Source: an uncultured Bacteroidales bacterium (lineage in GTDB: Bacteria > Bacteroidota > Bacteroidia > Bacteroidales > P3). Taken from it: DNA of 64,000 nucleotides. The position numbers and the translations under genes are program-made. Below the pieces are notes generated by a model. It was not told where the DNA came from. It made no database searches and saw only the letters and a program-made list of their open reading frames with translations. Location of the stretch: NCBI GenBank assembly GCA_900314925.1, contig OMXC01000009.1:1-64000 (forward strand), in the 5' to 3' direction. Positions 1 through 9,179 of the stretch are shown here, piece after piece. The first letter of the stretch is position 1, and each line of letters begins with the position of its first letter.

Positions 1-1
1 G

Positions 2-751
2 GCCAAGGAACAGAAGAAAGGGGCTGTATTCGTCGATTTATTCGGCGGTAGCGGCCTTGTGAGCCACACCATCAAACGCGCACGCCCGGACTGCCGGGTG
101 GTGTACAATGATTTTGACCACTACAGCGAGCGTCTGGCCAACGTCGGGCGCACCAATGCAATGCTCCGCGCCCTGCGGCCCATCGTGGCCAGCGTACCGC
201 ACAAGATGCGCATCGACGAGCCGGTGCGGTCGAAGGTGGTGGCCGAGGTCGAGAAGTGGAACAAGTCTGGCTTTGTCGATTGGTTCTCCATATCGAGCAA
301 CCTCCACTTCACGATGAACTATTCCCACGACTTCGAGGAGTTCCGCAAGGAAACGCTCTACAACCGTGTCCGCAAGGATGACTACAACGTGGAGGGCTAT
401 CTGGAGGGTGTCGAGGTGGTGTCGATGGACTACCGCCGCCTCTTCGACCAGTTCCGGCTGGTGCCTGACGTGATTTTCATCCTTGACCCGCCGTATCTGT
501 CAACCGACTGCGGAACCTACAGAAGCGACAACTACTGGAAACTGTCCGACTATTTAGACGTGCTGAAATGCCTCCAGGGAACGAAATTCGTCTATTTCAC
601 CAGCAGCAAGTCAACCATTGTCGAGTTGGCCGATTGGATGGGCAGAAACCCAAACATTGGCAATCCGTTTGAGGGTGCGAAAGTTCACCGCTTACACGTC
701 AAAGGCATTTGCCTGAATTATGATGACGTGATGCTTGTGAAGGCAGCTTAA
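2..751 (+). CDS. D12-class DNA adenine N6-methyltransferase (5' truncated by window)
   Basis: The reading frame is already open at the left edge, so the true start lies outside; 249 residues are visible. FVDLFGGSGL near the start matches the SAM-binding motif I of Dam/D12-class N6-adenine methylases. FILDPPYLSTD at about two thirds is the DPPY catalytic motif IV. The family transfers a methyl group from SAM to adenine in a short DNA target. No partner restriction nuclease is visible downstream, so it may be an orphan or phage-type methylase. The 3' end is followed directly by a strong terminator. Family assignment is firm; the target sequence cannot be inferred. Confidence 0.85.
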   Translation, partial: AKEQKKGAVFVDLFGGSGLVSHTIKRARPDCRVVYNDFDHYSERLANVGRTNAMLRALRPIVASVPHKMRIDEPVRSKVVAEVEKWNKSGFVDWFSISSNLHFTMNYSHDFEEFRKETLYNRVRKDDYNVEGYLEGVEVVSMDYRRLFDQFRLVPDVIFILDPPYLSTDCGTYRSDNYWKLSDYLDVLKCLQGTKFVYFTSSKSTIVELADWMGRNPNIGNPFEGAKVHRLHVKGICLNYDDVMLVKAA

Positions 752-770
752 AAGGTATTCAAACGGCATT

Positions 771-806
771 AAAAAAGGCGTTGCAGTCGATTTGCAACGC
801 CTTTTT
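771..806 (+). terminator. Rho-independent terminator of the methylase gene
   Basis: A 9-bp GC-rich stem (GGCGTTGCA with TGCAACGCC, 777-785 and 793-801) sits between an A6 run and a T5 run. It lies 20 bases after the stop codon and could act on both strands. Confidence 0.85.
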
Positions 807-874
807 GTTGTGCGTGTGTGTGGCTCAAAAATGTACAATCCGTTTTTCAAAAAATGCACATTCCGTTTTGCGAT

Positions 875-1108
875 TTATACATTGTTCTCGTGCGTCGAGA
901 AGCGGAGGCTTGCCGCCACCGTCTTTCCGGGGGTGAACTTGCATACGGCAAGGTTGCCGAACACCGCACACTGGTACTCATCCTCGTAGTCGCCGCCCAG
1001 TTCGCGGAGACGGATGTAACACTTGGCCATCTGGCCGTTCTCGCTCTTCTTCGACTGCACATACACCGGCTCGGTTTGCGCAATCACTTTACAGATTTTT
1101 GTCTGCAT
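875..1108 (-). CDS. Small hypothetical protein, 77 aa
   Basis: I do not recognise this protein. It has no membrane segment or signal peptide and reads as a compact, probably beta-rich cytoplasmic protein with three cysteines. It lies on the minus strand, convergent with the methylase; the terminator at 771-806 separates them. The upstream leader is A/T-rich (AACTTAAATCTTATAAAG before the ATG) and carries a short hairpin at 1141-1156 (CGGGGA/TCCCCG). Setting beside a methylase suggests mobile-element cargo. An overlapping minus-strand frame (847-1083) looks like a shadow. Confidence 0.6.
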   Translation of the reverse strand: MQTKICKVIAQTEPVYVQSKKSENGQMAKCYIRLRELGGDYEDEYQCAVFGNLAVCKFTPGKTVAASLRFSTHENNV

Positions 1109-1280
1109 CTTTATAAGATTTAAGTTGTTTTAATAACCCTCGGGGACTTTCCCCGATTCGGCAAACAACGTCTTCTTCGTTGCTTTGCGAGTGCAAAAAT
1201 AGATAAGCTGTAGAGCTGAGTAAATAATCTCAGTTCAAACACCCATTTTTACGTTTAAGTTAATGAAAATCAGATAAAAT

Positions 1281-1320
1281 AAAAAAAATACCCAACTCTC
1301 AAAAAATGAGTGTTGGGTAT
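1281..1320 (-). terminator. Terminator at the end of the type I R-M operon
   Basis: An inverted repeat (ATACCCAACTCTCA / TGAGTGTTGGGTAT, 1288-1320, one mismatch) is followed on the minus strand by a T run (A8 on plus, 1281-1288). It lies 30 bases past the stop of the last operon gene. Confidence 0.85.
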
Positions 1321-1349
1321 CATTTATGCATTCAGCTTATTTCAGCTCA

Positions 1350-1997
1350 TCACCTCTTGGGTAATTTCGGGGCAAATTCCTCCAGTAATGGCAATATTTC
1401 GCGGAAGCCATTTGACATATAATCGTTGCCGGGTCGCCCCTTATCTATATTTGTATATTTCTTGCTATCTCCAAAGAAGTCCTTGTCCAATGCTGGTGAA
1501 CCCTTCTGTACGAAAAGACGTTTTTCATCCAGAAATCCCACGATATTCTCCCATATTATCCTCACCCGGCCATTTTCACCTTTTCTTCCCGCTTCAAGCA
1601 GTAACCAAAGCCTTTCCGACAGCTCAGCCTGTTCAGTCGTCAACGTCACTTCTCCCATTCCGAGTATGGTCGTCAACATCCCTTTGATATCATTGGCCCT
1701 GATGCCCTCAACCCAATCGCCCTTCTCGGCCAAAGCCATAAGCTCGTCAAAGATTGCCTTCCGTGTGTCTCTTGAAGTGTTGTCTTGTGTGTCGCTCGAA
1801 TAGTTCCCGTCGACAACGGTATCAATCTCTTCATTTGCTATGGGTGTCATTGTGTTGTTGATCTGTATGCCGATGCCGCCTGGTTCCACATTGTTCACTT
1901 TATGCTCGACGTGTTTCTCAAGCACCAAGTCGCCCTTCACGTTGATGCCGCCTTTGCTTATTGCTTCAAGCGCTTTCTGCATTTCTTCTGGGGTCAT
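1350..1997 (-). CDS. R-M-associated accessory protein 2, unknown function, 215 aa
   Basis: I do not recognise the family. Near the N-terminus (about residues 18-46) it carries a beta-rich motif of the form VKGDLVLEKHV..KVNNVEPGGIGI. The rest is mostly helical and acidic and ends in a basic ALDKDFFGD..YTNIDKGRP region. The start overlaps the stop of the upstream gene by 4 bases (ATGA), so the two are translationally coupled. It is the last gene of the hsd operon before a terminator. The motif recurs at the C-terminus of its neighbour, which suggests that the two proteins bind each other or a common partner. No transmembrane segment or signal peptide. Confidence 0.75.
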   Translation of the reverse strand: MTPEEMQKALEAISKGGINVKGDLVLEKHVEHKVNNVEPGGIGIQINNTMTPIANEEIDTVVDGNYSSDTQDNTSRDTRKAIFDELMALAEKGDWVEGIRANDIKGMLTTILGMGEVTLTTEQAELSERLWLLLEAGRKGENGRVRIIWENIVGFLDEKRLFVQKGSPALDKDFFGDSKKYTNIDKGRPGNDYMSNGFREILPLLEEFAPKLPKR

Positions 1998-2932
1998 ACT
2001 GCTAATCCTTTTTTAATGCTTATGCCCGTTGCGCCAGCAGCCACACCGTTAACTTCATTCCCTACGTGCTTGGTCATCACCAAATCACCATGCACTTCAA
2101 TTTTCGGTTGTGTTTCTTTCGTCGTTTTCGTCATACCCTTCAATTTTTCCATCTTGGAGCGATAGGCAAATATTTCCATCAAGTGATTCTCGAACATACA
2201 TTGCTGCCGCATCTCACGGATAAGAAGATGGGGCTTACCGATATTGCGTTTGTAGATACTGTGTAGCGATGGGAGGGAAAAAATCTCCTTCAGCTCTTTC
2301 TTAGCTTCGTTGACATCGTCTATTTCGTCGGCATACTCTTGAAGCATTTGTACGTTGTCGTTGCAATACCTCATATATTGGCTCTCATACAAGCTTTTTA
2401 TCCGGGCGTCGTTCAGTTCCTCAAAGCTCTTGTATGCGTGTTCTATTCGGAAAAAGAGCAATTGTAGAACCTGACCAAAATTCTTTATTATGTTGGTCGC
2501 ATCCTTGAGCAGTTGGCGGTTTATTGTCTTGGTTGGCTCATTCTCTTCTTCCGAAGCCCGTAACAATTTTGCCATATCCTCCAGCTCGTTGCTGCAATAG
2601 GGCAATATTCTTAGCAAGACGCTTTGCAGATCTTTGCGCACGCTATGGTAATCTTGCGGCAGTTCGCATCCGTTGGCCAGCAGAAGCATTTCGCTCATAT
2701 TGATATCGAAAATCTCGGCATACTTCAAGATGCCCTCGACCTCGGTGGCGGCGAAGTTCATTTCACTCATCAACTGACTAACTCGACTTTCTCGTGCCAT
2801 CAACCAGTCGGCCCGTTCGCAGAACTTGCCGAGAACCCATACCACATCGTTGAGTTTGTCGAAGAAGTCCTTCACAAACTCGCAACGTTGTATGACGTCG
2901 GTTTCCAGGTCGATGGTGGCTACGGAATCCAT
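1994..2932 (-). CDS. R-M-associated accessory protein 1, helical, 312 aa
   Basis: Unrecognised protein of almost entirely helical, charged sequence with likely coiled-coil stretches over residues 100-270 (e.g. ELEDMAKLLRASEEEN). The last 40 residues switch to a beta-rich motif, IEVHGDLVMTKHVGNEV..V..G.TGISI, nearly the same as the N-terminal motif of the next protein. Its ATG overlaps the hsdS stop by one base (TAATG), so it is made together with the specificity subunit. No catalytic motif is visible. It could be a structural or sensor protein tied to the restriction complex. Confidence 0.75.
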   Translation of the reverse strand: MDSVATIDLETDVIQRCEFVKDFFDKLNDVVWVLGKFCERADWLMARESRVSQLMSEMNFAATEVEGILKYAEIFDINMSEMLLLANGCELPQDYHSVRKDLQSVLLRILPYCSNELEDMAKLLRASEEENEPTKTINRQLLKDATNIIKNFGQVLQLLFFRIEHAYKSFEELNDARIKSLYESQYMRYCNDNVQMLQEYADEIDDVNEAKKELKEIFSLPSLHSIYKRNIGKPHLLIREMRQQCMFENHLMEIFAYRSKMEKLKGMTKTTKETQPKIEVHGDLVMTKHVGNEVNGVAAGATGISIKKGLAV

Positions 2933-4152
2933 TAGTCTTTGATGGTTACTTGTCCAGTCATTAATAGTGGCTTGAAGAACTCTCGCATCACAACAATCTC
3001 ATTTATTTCTTCTCTTATCTTCAATATTTTTTTTACTATACCAGTTACAGCTTCTGAATATTTGACAATGTTTTTATCATGAGGTAGAATAATTCTTATT
3101 CCTTTTAGATTCTCTCTTGTTATTTGAGGTTGACCAGAACCCGTGATAGCTCCTCGTATATTAACATACCTTAAACTTTGAGATATGTATTCGTTACTGT
3201 ATTTTGAATTCTTCATTGCCATTACCATAGCATTTCCTGTTATCCAAGAGAAAGGGTCTGTACGATTTACAACGCCACAACTATTTCCCCTACAGGCTAT
3301 AACTATTTCACTTTCGGTGTGATTATAATTATTATAAAACCCAATTATACCATTTGCACCATATACTGGATATTTCCCATTACCGTTTAACAATTTTGTA
3401 CTGATGGTTTGTGGTTGATACATTTTGCAATAATAGTCAAGAGTTGTATCATTCCACCCCTCAGGAATCTCCCTCTTTAACTTTTCATTCCATATCATTT
3501 TGCCTCCAGAAGATTTATAAGGCTTTCCCTCATCATTTGGGAAGTCAAACTGCACAAACCAGTAATCATAAATTTGCTTGGCCATCAATTCCATCAGAGT
3601 AATCTCTTTTCTTTTCAGATTTATGAGTTTATCTATGGAAGAAAGAAACCTCCCTATCTTATTCTGCTCCTTTGGCCTTGGAATGAACACTGTACACGCT
3701 TCAATCTTATCAGGTGATGTGTGTCGTATTTTAGTTTGTTGTGCACCTGCCGACAGCTGTTTTTTAACAATTTCTGAGGGTAGCAAGTAATAGCAAAAAT
3801 CCTTATCTATCTTTTCTTCATCACAGGTAACAAGCCCGACGTCTTGACTTTGAATATACTTACCACTTTCTGGAATTCTTGCAGTGCTACCTAAAAGTCC
3901 GGGTGTCTGTTCCGTCATAGGTGTAATAATATCCCCTTCATTCATAATGAAGTTGTCTGCAACGGGGCCGCTATAATAAAGATTTTCTTTAGAGGTATTC
4001 TCTTTGAAGCCTCCGTTTGTATAATCGAAATTACCGAGGGTTAATCTTATTAAATCACCTTCTTCCTCGAAATACTGACCTGAAAGTGATGCACCTCTTG
4101 TAACCTTGATTAGTTCTTTTAGTTTATGTTCACTCAGATACGGGATACTCAT
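2932..4152 (-). CDS. hsdS: Type I restriction-modification specificity subunit HsdS
   Basis: 406 aa, the usual length for HsdS. Two target-recognition halves are each followed by a conserved helical spacer: EQNKIGRFLSSIDKLI.LKRKEI near 160-190 and VKYSEAVTGIVKKILKIREEI near the C-terminus. Each TRD binds one half of a bipartite DNA site, and the spacers set the distance and bind HsdM. The gene is clearly more AT-rich than its neighbours, as is common for exchanged TRDs. The start overlaps hsdM by 23 bases. Recognition sequence unknown. Confidence 0.93.
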   Translation of the reverse strand: MSIPYLSEHKLKELIKVTRGASLSGQYFEEEGDLIRLTLGNFDYTNGGFKENTSKENLYYSGPVADNFIMNEGDIITPMTEQTPGLLGSTARIPESGKYIQSQDVGLVTCDEEKIDKDFCYYLLPSEIVKKQLSAGAQQTKIRHTSPDKIEACTVFIPRPKEQNKIGRFLSSIDKLINLKRKEITLMELMAKQIYDYWFVQFDFPNDEGKPYKSSGGKMIWNEKLKREIPEGWNDTTLDYYCKMYQPQTISTKLLNGNGKYPVYGANGIIGFYNNYNHTESEIVIACRGNSCGVVNRTDPFSWITGNAMVMAMKNSKYSNEYISQSLRYVNIRGAITGSGQPQITRENLKGIRIILPHDKNIVKYSEAVTGIVKKILKIREEINEIVVMREFFKPLLMTGQVTIKD

Positions 4153-5803
4153 TGAAAATTATTTTATCAAGTTGAAATATAAGCTGTTCTTTATATGCTT
4201 TGTCGTCTTTTATCATGGATTGAAACTGTCGCTTATATTCTATCATCCTCTGTGTAAATTCATTTTGTGTAATGTCAACGTATTCAATATTCACATCGAA
4301 ATATTGTCCTGCATTAAGAGAATAACCGTTATCTCTGACATCTTGGTGGCTTACAACCACACTAAACCCATTAATGCTAGTTCTTTTACTAAAGGTGTCA
4401 ACGATAGTGTTAATCTCTTTCTGGTCGAGAAAAGTTCTTAGATTATTACCATCTTTTTCGTCATGACCCATGCGAGAAGCATCAATAAGTACTACTTTAT
4501 CCTGTTGTCCACTCTTGTCAAAGAATAGAACTGAAACATTGGTGCCAGTAGTTGCGAATATTCTTGATGGCATTTGTACAACTCCATATATGATATGATC
4601 GTCAACGAGTTTCTCGATGATTTTTTTCTTGATACCAGTCTTACCTGTAATAAATCCTGTAGGAACCACAATAGCACCTTTACCCTTTCCTTTTAATGAA
4701 TACAGCACATGCTGAATAAAGCATAGGTATATTTCCATTTTGGGCTTGTCGGGGTCTATCTCCTTTGGCTTGTTGGGTACTCCCGCCCAGAAGCGAATGG
4801 TGTCGGCGGCTATAGCATCACGTTCATCAGGGAAGTCAAGTTTGAATGGAGGATTGGAAACAATATAGTCGAACTTCTTCAACGAGCCATCTGCCTCTTT
4901 GTGACCCGGATGCAATAGAGTGTTGCCTTGGATGATGTTCTGAATGCTGCTCACGAGGTTATTCAAAATCAAGTTCAAGCGCAACATCTTCGATGACTTC
5001 TGCGAAATGTCCTGACTATAGATAGTGCAACGGTCTTCGCCTATTTCGTGTGCCAATGCCATCAAGAGTGTGCCAGAACCTGCCGAAGGGTCGCAGCAGG
5101 TGATGCCACGCAAACTATCTTTGTCGTTGCCCACCAGCAGGCGAGCCATTATCTGCGCGATGGAACGAGGCGTATAATATTCAGCATATTTTCCACCACC
5201 GTCTTTGTTGTAATCCTTGATGAGATACTCGAACATCGTGGAGAAGAAATCGTATTTCTCGCTGAACATCTGCTCGAAGTTCGTTTCAGGATTGGCAATG
5301 TAACGCATAAGCGATATTGCAAACTCATCCCTCTGCGACGAGTCGGGAATAAAGATGGTGATGGGTTCAAAAATGGTCAACTTGGTTTTGTTCACCGTTG
5401 CCATCGAGAAGATATCGGCATTCAGGTAAGCTATCGACACCATTGTAGAGTCGAAAAGGTTCGAGAAATCGCCTTGCCCTTGTGCGTTATACAAATGCGC
5501 AATGGTGTGCTCAGGGCGCATCTTGGGAGTGTTGGAAGGCAAGAAGGTGAAGAGGTCTTCTATCTCATCGTCAGTAAACTTGTCGTATTCCTCGTCCCAT
5601 TTCTCGGCCTTTTTAAGCCGTTCGCCATAGCCGGGCGTTTTCTTCGCCTCATAACCGAACTTGTCGTTGAAGTATTTGTACAGAAATACCTGAACGATGA
5701 TTTTGTATTCGTTGCCGTCGTTGCCCAAACCGAATGCGCCGCACGTCTGTTTCAGCGCATCAATCAGTTGTTTGGTTGCTTGGTCAATACTCTTTGATTC
5801 CAT
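4130..5803 (-). CDS. hsdM: Type I restriction-modification methylase subunit HsdM
   Basis: 557 aa. An N-terminal helical HsdM domain is followed by the N6-adenine methylase domain: YAEYYTPRSIAQIM, the SAM-binding motif DPSAGSG (238-244) and the catalytic NPPF (317-320). With HsdS it forms the modification enzyme that protects host DNA; with HsdR it forms the restriction enzyme. The gene lies 6 bases downstream of hsdR and overlaps hsdS. All expected motifs are intact. Confidence 0.96.
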   Translation of the reverse strand: MESKSIDQATKQLIDALKQTCGAFGLGNDGNEYKIIVQVFLYKYFNDKFGYEAKKTPGYGERLKKAEKWDEEYDKFTDDEIEDLFTFLPSNTPKMRPEHTIAHLYNAQGQGDFSNLFDSTMVSIAYLNADIFSMATVNKTKLTIFEPITIFIPDSSQRDEFAISLMRYIANPETNFEQMFSEKYDFFSTMFEYLIKDYNKDGGGKYAEYYTPRSIAQIMARLLVGNDKDSLRGITCCDPSAGSGTLLMALAHEIGEDRCTIYSQDISQKSSKMLRLNLILNNLVSSIQNIIQGNTLLHPGHKEADGSLKKFDYIVSNPPFKLDFPDERDAIAADTIRFWAGVPNKPKEIDPDKPKMEIYLCFIQHVLYSLKGKGKGAIVVPTGFITGKTGIKKKIIEKLVDDHIIYGVVQMPSRIFATTGTNVSVLFFDKSGQQDKVVLIDASRMGHDEKDGNNLRTFLDQKEINTIVDTFSKRTSINGFSVVVSHQDVRDNGYSLNAGQYFDVNIEYVDITQNEFTQRMIEYKRQFQSMIKDDKAYKEQLIFQLDKIIFNEYPVSE

Positions 5804-5809
5804 TTTGTA

Positions 5810-8800
5810 TTAATAGTTTGCAGCCGTTCTCATGGGTGAGTATCGGGCCATATATTCGCTTACTATCTCGCGGCGGATGGCTTTCTTGTCGCTCACAGGA
5901 GCCGCTATTCCGTTGCCAACCAATGTGAGACTGATGTCCTTCAGTACATCTTGGCCAAAAGCCTCCTCGTTGTTCAATATGTGGACATTGAAAAAGATTT
6001 GCGCATCGATGGCTTCTTTCATCTTGCTCAGCTCTTCTGCCAACTCTCGTTCGTTGTCCGAAATGATAGGTTTCTCTTTGGGTTCTCGCTTGCTACGTTT
6101 TTCATTTTCCTCGCGTATGCGTTTGTGAATGCGTGCAAAGCTTTCGTCGTCGTTATACTTCCGTTTCAGCATTTCGTTGGCGCGGTTGATGGCGCGTATG
6201 CGTTCCATCACAGTATCCATATAGCCAATTTCCTCTTTCGCCTGCACTACATCCTGCAACTGGAAACCACGCTTGCGGAAGTATTTCTTGAACTCGTCGG
6301 CCAAACTGACGTAGACAGGATCTTTCTGCTTGTCGAAGTTGGCCTCGAACTCCTCTCTCACTTTGTCATAACGTTCCTTAAGGTCGTTGTAGATAATCTC
6401 CAGCTCTTCCTGCCCTTTCTTACGGAACTCGAATTCTATCTGTGAAATAGCCTCACGAATAATTCCCGTCACATCATCGCTATGGTCGGTCGAGTTAAGC
6501 AAGTTGTTGCGTTCTATGCGGTGGTTTACCTCTTTCAGCAGGTCGTTGAGGTCGCCGGGTTTTAGCTCCTCTATTTTCTTTTTTAGAGCCTCATCACCAT
6601 AGGATCGTACTTGATTGACGAGCGACTTTGCCGTTTCCAGAGCCGTGCGCAATGTGTAGAGAACTTCATTGTCGGTTATTTCATCCAACTGTTCACGAAA
6701 CACCTCCTTGTTCTCACAGTCGTATGGCCACAAAGTGTCCTTGACCTTGTCCATTTTTGCTTTAATCTCTTCTGGTGCTGCCATCAGGATGTCACCTGCC
6801 GGAGGTTCATTTTGCGACTCGGTGCTATCCTCGTTTGTGCGATTCAGCTCTTTTAGGTAGAGATTGTTGGTTTCGATGAAGTTTTCCTTGATATTGGCGA
6901 AGTCGACCACATAGCCGTACTTGAAATCGCGATAGGGACGATTCACTCGCGTCAAAGCCTGCAGCAGGTTGTGGCCATCAAGTTTGCGACACAAATATAA
7001 CTTTTTCAGTCGAGCAGCATCGAATCCGGTCAGTAACATTGCATTGACAATCAGGAAATCGATGGATTCGTTTCTTTTGTATTCAGTTATGTAGCTTTTT
7101 CTGGTTGTTTTGTCATCCTCATCATGAAGAATAAGCTGAGCACGCATTGGTTTCTCTCCTGATTGTAGATTACTCGGTTTGAATCGCTCTTGGAACAAAT
7201 CATAAAGATTACGGGCTTGCCGGTTGGTTTCGCAAACGATCATTCCAGCCATTGCCGGTGCTGCAAAGTGGATGCGCGACCTTCGCATATCGTGGATAAT
7301 ATAGTCAAGCAGCGAGTTTAAATATTTGTCGCTTTCGATAATGACGCTATGCTTCACATCCCCGGGCTTCACTTCAACATTCTGTGTCAGTCGCTCCAGT
7401 ATCTGAGTTATTTTCTCTTTATACGATGTTTCTATATCTTCACGCATCAGTTTCAGCGTATAGCCGTCGCTGATAGATTTGTCATAGTAGTATTTGTCAA
7501 TATAGTCGCCAAACACGCGCCACGATTCAGCCTCTTCTTTCAGCAGGGGCGTTCCTGTGAGGGCAATCTTCACGGAATCTTTGTCCGCTTCGAGGAGGTT
7601 GGCAAGGAATGAGCCATCGGCACGATATCCCCTGTGAGCCTCATCAATGAAGAAAATGCGCTGTAGTTTGGTATTGTAGGCACCTTCCATCGACACTTTC
7701 TTGTGGTCTTCCTTGAATTTCTGTATATTGACCACCATTATTTCCGGTTTGCCACCTGCGTTCACTCGGAAGTTATTGTCGCGAAAGTCGGCCATTAGCG
7801 AATCTCTGTCTTGGGCTTGACGAACAAGCAACCCCCTTTCTGCAAATTCTGTAGAGGCTTGTTCCATCAGGTCGATGCGGTCAACAATGAAATAGAATTT
7901 GGCGGCAATACCTTGCGTTGCATAGTAGTCGGTAAGATACTTGACATTATAGAAGGCAAGAGCGGTTTTCCCAGAACCCTGCGTATGCCAAATGATGCCC
8001 GATTTTCCACCGTCTTCAAGTCGCTTGCGGATGGCCATTGATGCAAACATCTGTTGATAACGCATGATGTGTTTCTGTAATTCTTCCCGTTCCTCCTCTT
8101 TTCCGTCAACCTCAATCTTCTCCTTCTTGTCAACATAGGCAAAACCATAGCGCAAAAGGAACAATATTCTTTCGCGACTCAACATCGAAGTGATGATGCG
8201 GTTGGTTGGGGAGTCGGGGCGTTGGTTATGCTTGTACTCTTCAGATTCTTTGATGGGTATGCAATTACGGTGAGTTAACACCTGTTTCTCCACACCATCG
8301 GGGAGTTCGGGATTGTAACCGCTCTTGGCTAAAATGTCATCATCAGCTTCACGAAAAACATTAAAGAACGCCTCTTTCTTGGAAGTGGTGGCATAGAATG
8401 CGCCCTGAATCGGCACCAACCCCTCGTGGTCGTACTCTTGGTTATTGGAGAATATCATCAGCTGGGTGACATTGAAGAAAGTGCGGAACACCTTCTTGGC
8501 CATTCGTTTGTTGATGCGGTCGCGTTCTGCAAGGATTCCATCGCGATTATTAGGCTTCTTCACCTCAATAATACAAACAGGAATGCCATTTATAAAGCAG
8601 GTGATGTCAGGGCGGAAATTATCTCCGCTTTCTCTGTCTTCGCAAGTAAACTCGGTGGTTACGTGCCACTCATTCTCCTCGGGGTGATCAAAATCTATCA
8701 GTTTGATTCCACTGTTGGTGGACAAGTGCTGATAGAACTCTCTACCCAGGTCATCGTTGGCCGAAATGCGGATTAGATCATTTAGCAAACTTTCTGCTTG

Positions 8801-8989
8801 AGCCTCGGTCAGATCTTTGTCTTTATTGATATGACAAACCGACTTGATAAAAATCTTCTTCAGGATGTTTGTCTTGTCGTCAAAATCGTCGTCTTTGATG
8901 GCTGACAAATATGTGTAACCCAAACGGCAAAGATGTAACGCTGCCGGTACTTGAACACGAGTATTCTCTGTAAACTCTTTATTTGCCAT
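5810..8989 (-). CDS. hsdR: Type I restriction endonuclease subunit HsdR
   Basis: 1059 aa. The N-terminal nuclease domain has the PD-(D/E)xK residues D128, E142 and K144 (RPDI...IIEVKK). The SF2 translocase motor follows: Walker A TQGSGKT (about 336-342), DEAH box (449-452) and motif III LTGTP (about 477). The C-terminal third is helical (about 730-1059) and is expected to bind HsdM. The subunit pumps unmodified DNA and cuts it away from the recognition site. First large gene of the hsd operon, 9 bases after the 58-aa gene. All motifs look intact, so the system is probably active. Confidence 0.96.
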   Translation of the reverse strand: MANKEFTENTRVQVPAALHLCRLGYTYLSAIKDDDFDDKTNILKKIFIKSVCHINKDKDLTEAQAESLLNDLIRISANDDLGREFYQHLSTNSGIKLIDFDHPEENEWHVTTEFTCEDRESGDNFRPDITCFINGIPVCIIEVKKPNNRDGILAERDRINKRMAKKVFRTFFNVTQLMIFSNNQEYDHEGLVPIQGAFYATTSKKEAFFNVFREADDDILAKSGYNPELPDGVEKQVLTHRNCIPIKESEEYKHNQRPDSPTNRIITSMLSRERILFLLRYGFAYVDKKEKIEVDGKEEEREELQKHIMRYQQMFASMAIRKRLEDGGKSGIIWHTQGSGKTALAFYNVKYLTDYYATQGIAAKFYFIVDRIDLMEQASTEFAERGLLVRQAQDRDSLMADFRDNNFRVNAGGKPEIMVVNIQKFKEDHKKVSMEGAYNTKLQRIFFIDEAHRGYRADGSFLANLLEADKDSVKIALTGTPLLKEEAESWRVFGDYIDKYYYDKSISDGYTLKLMREDIETSYKEKITQILERLTQNVEVKPGDVKHSVIIESDKYLNSLLDYIIHDMRRSRIHFAAPAMAGMIVCETNRQARNLYDLFQERFKPSNLQSGEKPMRAQLILHDEDDKTTRKSYITEYKRNESIDFLIVNAMLLTGFDAARLKKLYLCRKLDGHNLLQALTRVNRPYRDFKYGYVVDFANIKENFIETNNLYLKELNRTNEDSTESQNEPPAGDILMAAPEEIKAKMDKVKDTLWPYDCENKEVFREQLDEITDNEVLYTLRTALETAKSLVNQVRSYGDEALKKKIEELKPGDLNDLLKEVNHRIERNNLLNSTDHSDDVTGIIREAISQIEFEFRKKGQEELEIIYNDLKERYDKVREEFEANFDKQKDPVYVSLADEFKKYFRKRGFQLQDVVQAKEEIGYMDTVMERIRAINRANEMLKRKYNDDESFARIHKRIREENEKRSKREPKEKPIISDNERELAEELSKMKEAIDAQIFFNVHILNNEEAFGQDVLKDISLTLVGNGIAAPVSDKKAIRREIVSEYMARYSPMRTAANY

Positions 8990-8998
8990 ATGATGATT

Positions 8999-9175
8999 TT
9001 ATTCTTCGTTCATTTTCTTTATTGCCTCTTCATCAAGCAGGTCCCATTCCTCCAGGGCCTCGATGGGGGAGAGGCCGTTGCGGCGGGCAGCCTTGTAGTC
9101 GTCCAGCATATTGTGGCTGGCGGCTATTGCGCGCGCTATGCGGTCTTCTTTTCTACGTCTCAACAGGAAGCACAT
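8999..9175 (-). CDS. Small conserved-looking protein at the head of the hsd operon, 58 aa
   Basis: Starts with MCFLLRRRKEDRIARAIAAS and continues with helical, charged sequence containing NGLSPIEALEEWDLL. The frame extends upstream to 9367, but that extension (Cys/Pro-rich, out of character) overlaps a better-looking lipoprotein frame, so I place the start at 9175, 4 bases after that lipoprotein's stop. The gene ends 9 bases before hsdR. Function unknown; a helical regulator or hsd assembly protein is possible but unproven. Confidence 0.6.
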   Translation of the reverse strand: MCFLLRRRKEDRIARAIAASHNMLDDYKAARRNGLSPIEALEEWDLLDEEAIKKMNEE

Positions 9176-9179
9176 GGTA

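Noticed and set aside
792..1123. Plus-strand frames after the methylase
   Set aside because: They overlap the terminator and the antisense of the 77-aa gene and show no recognisable features.
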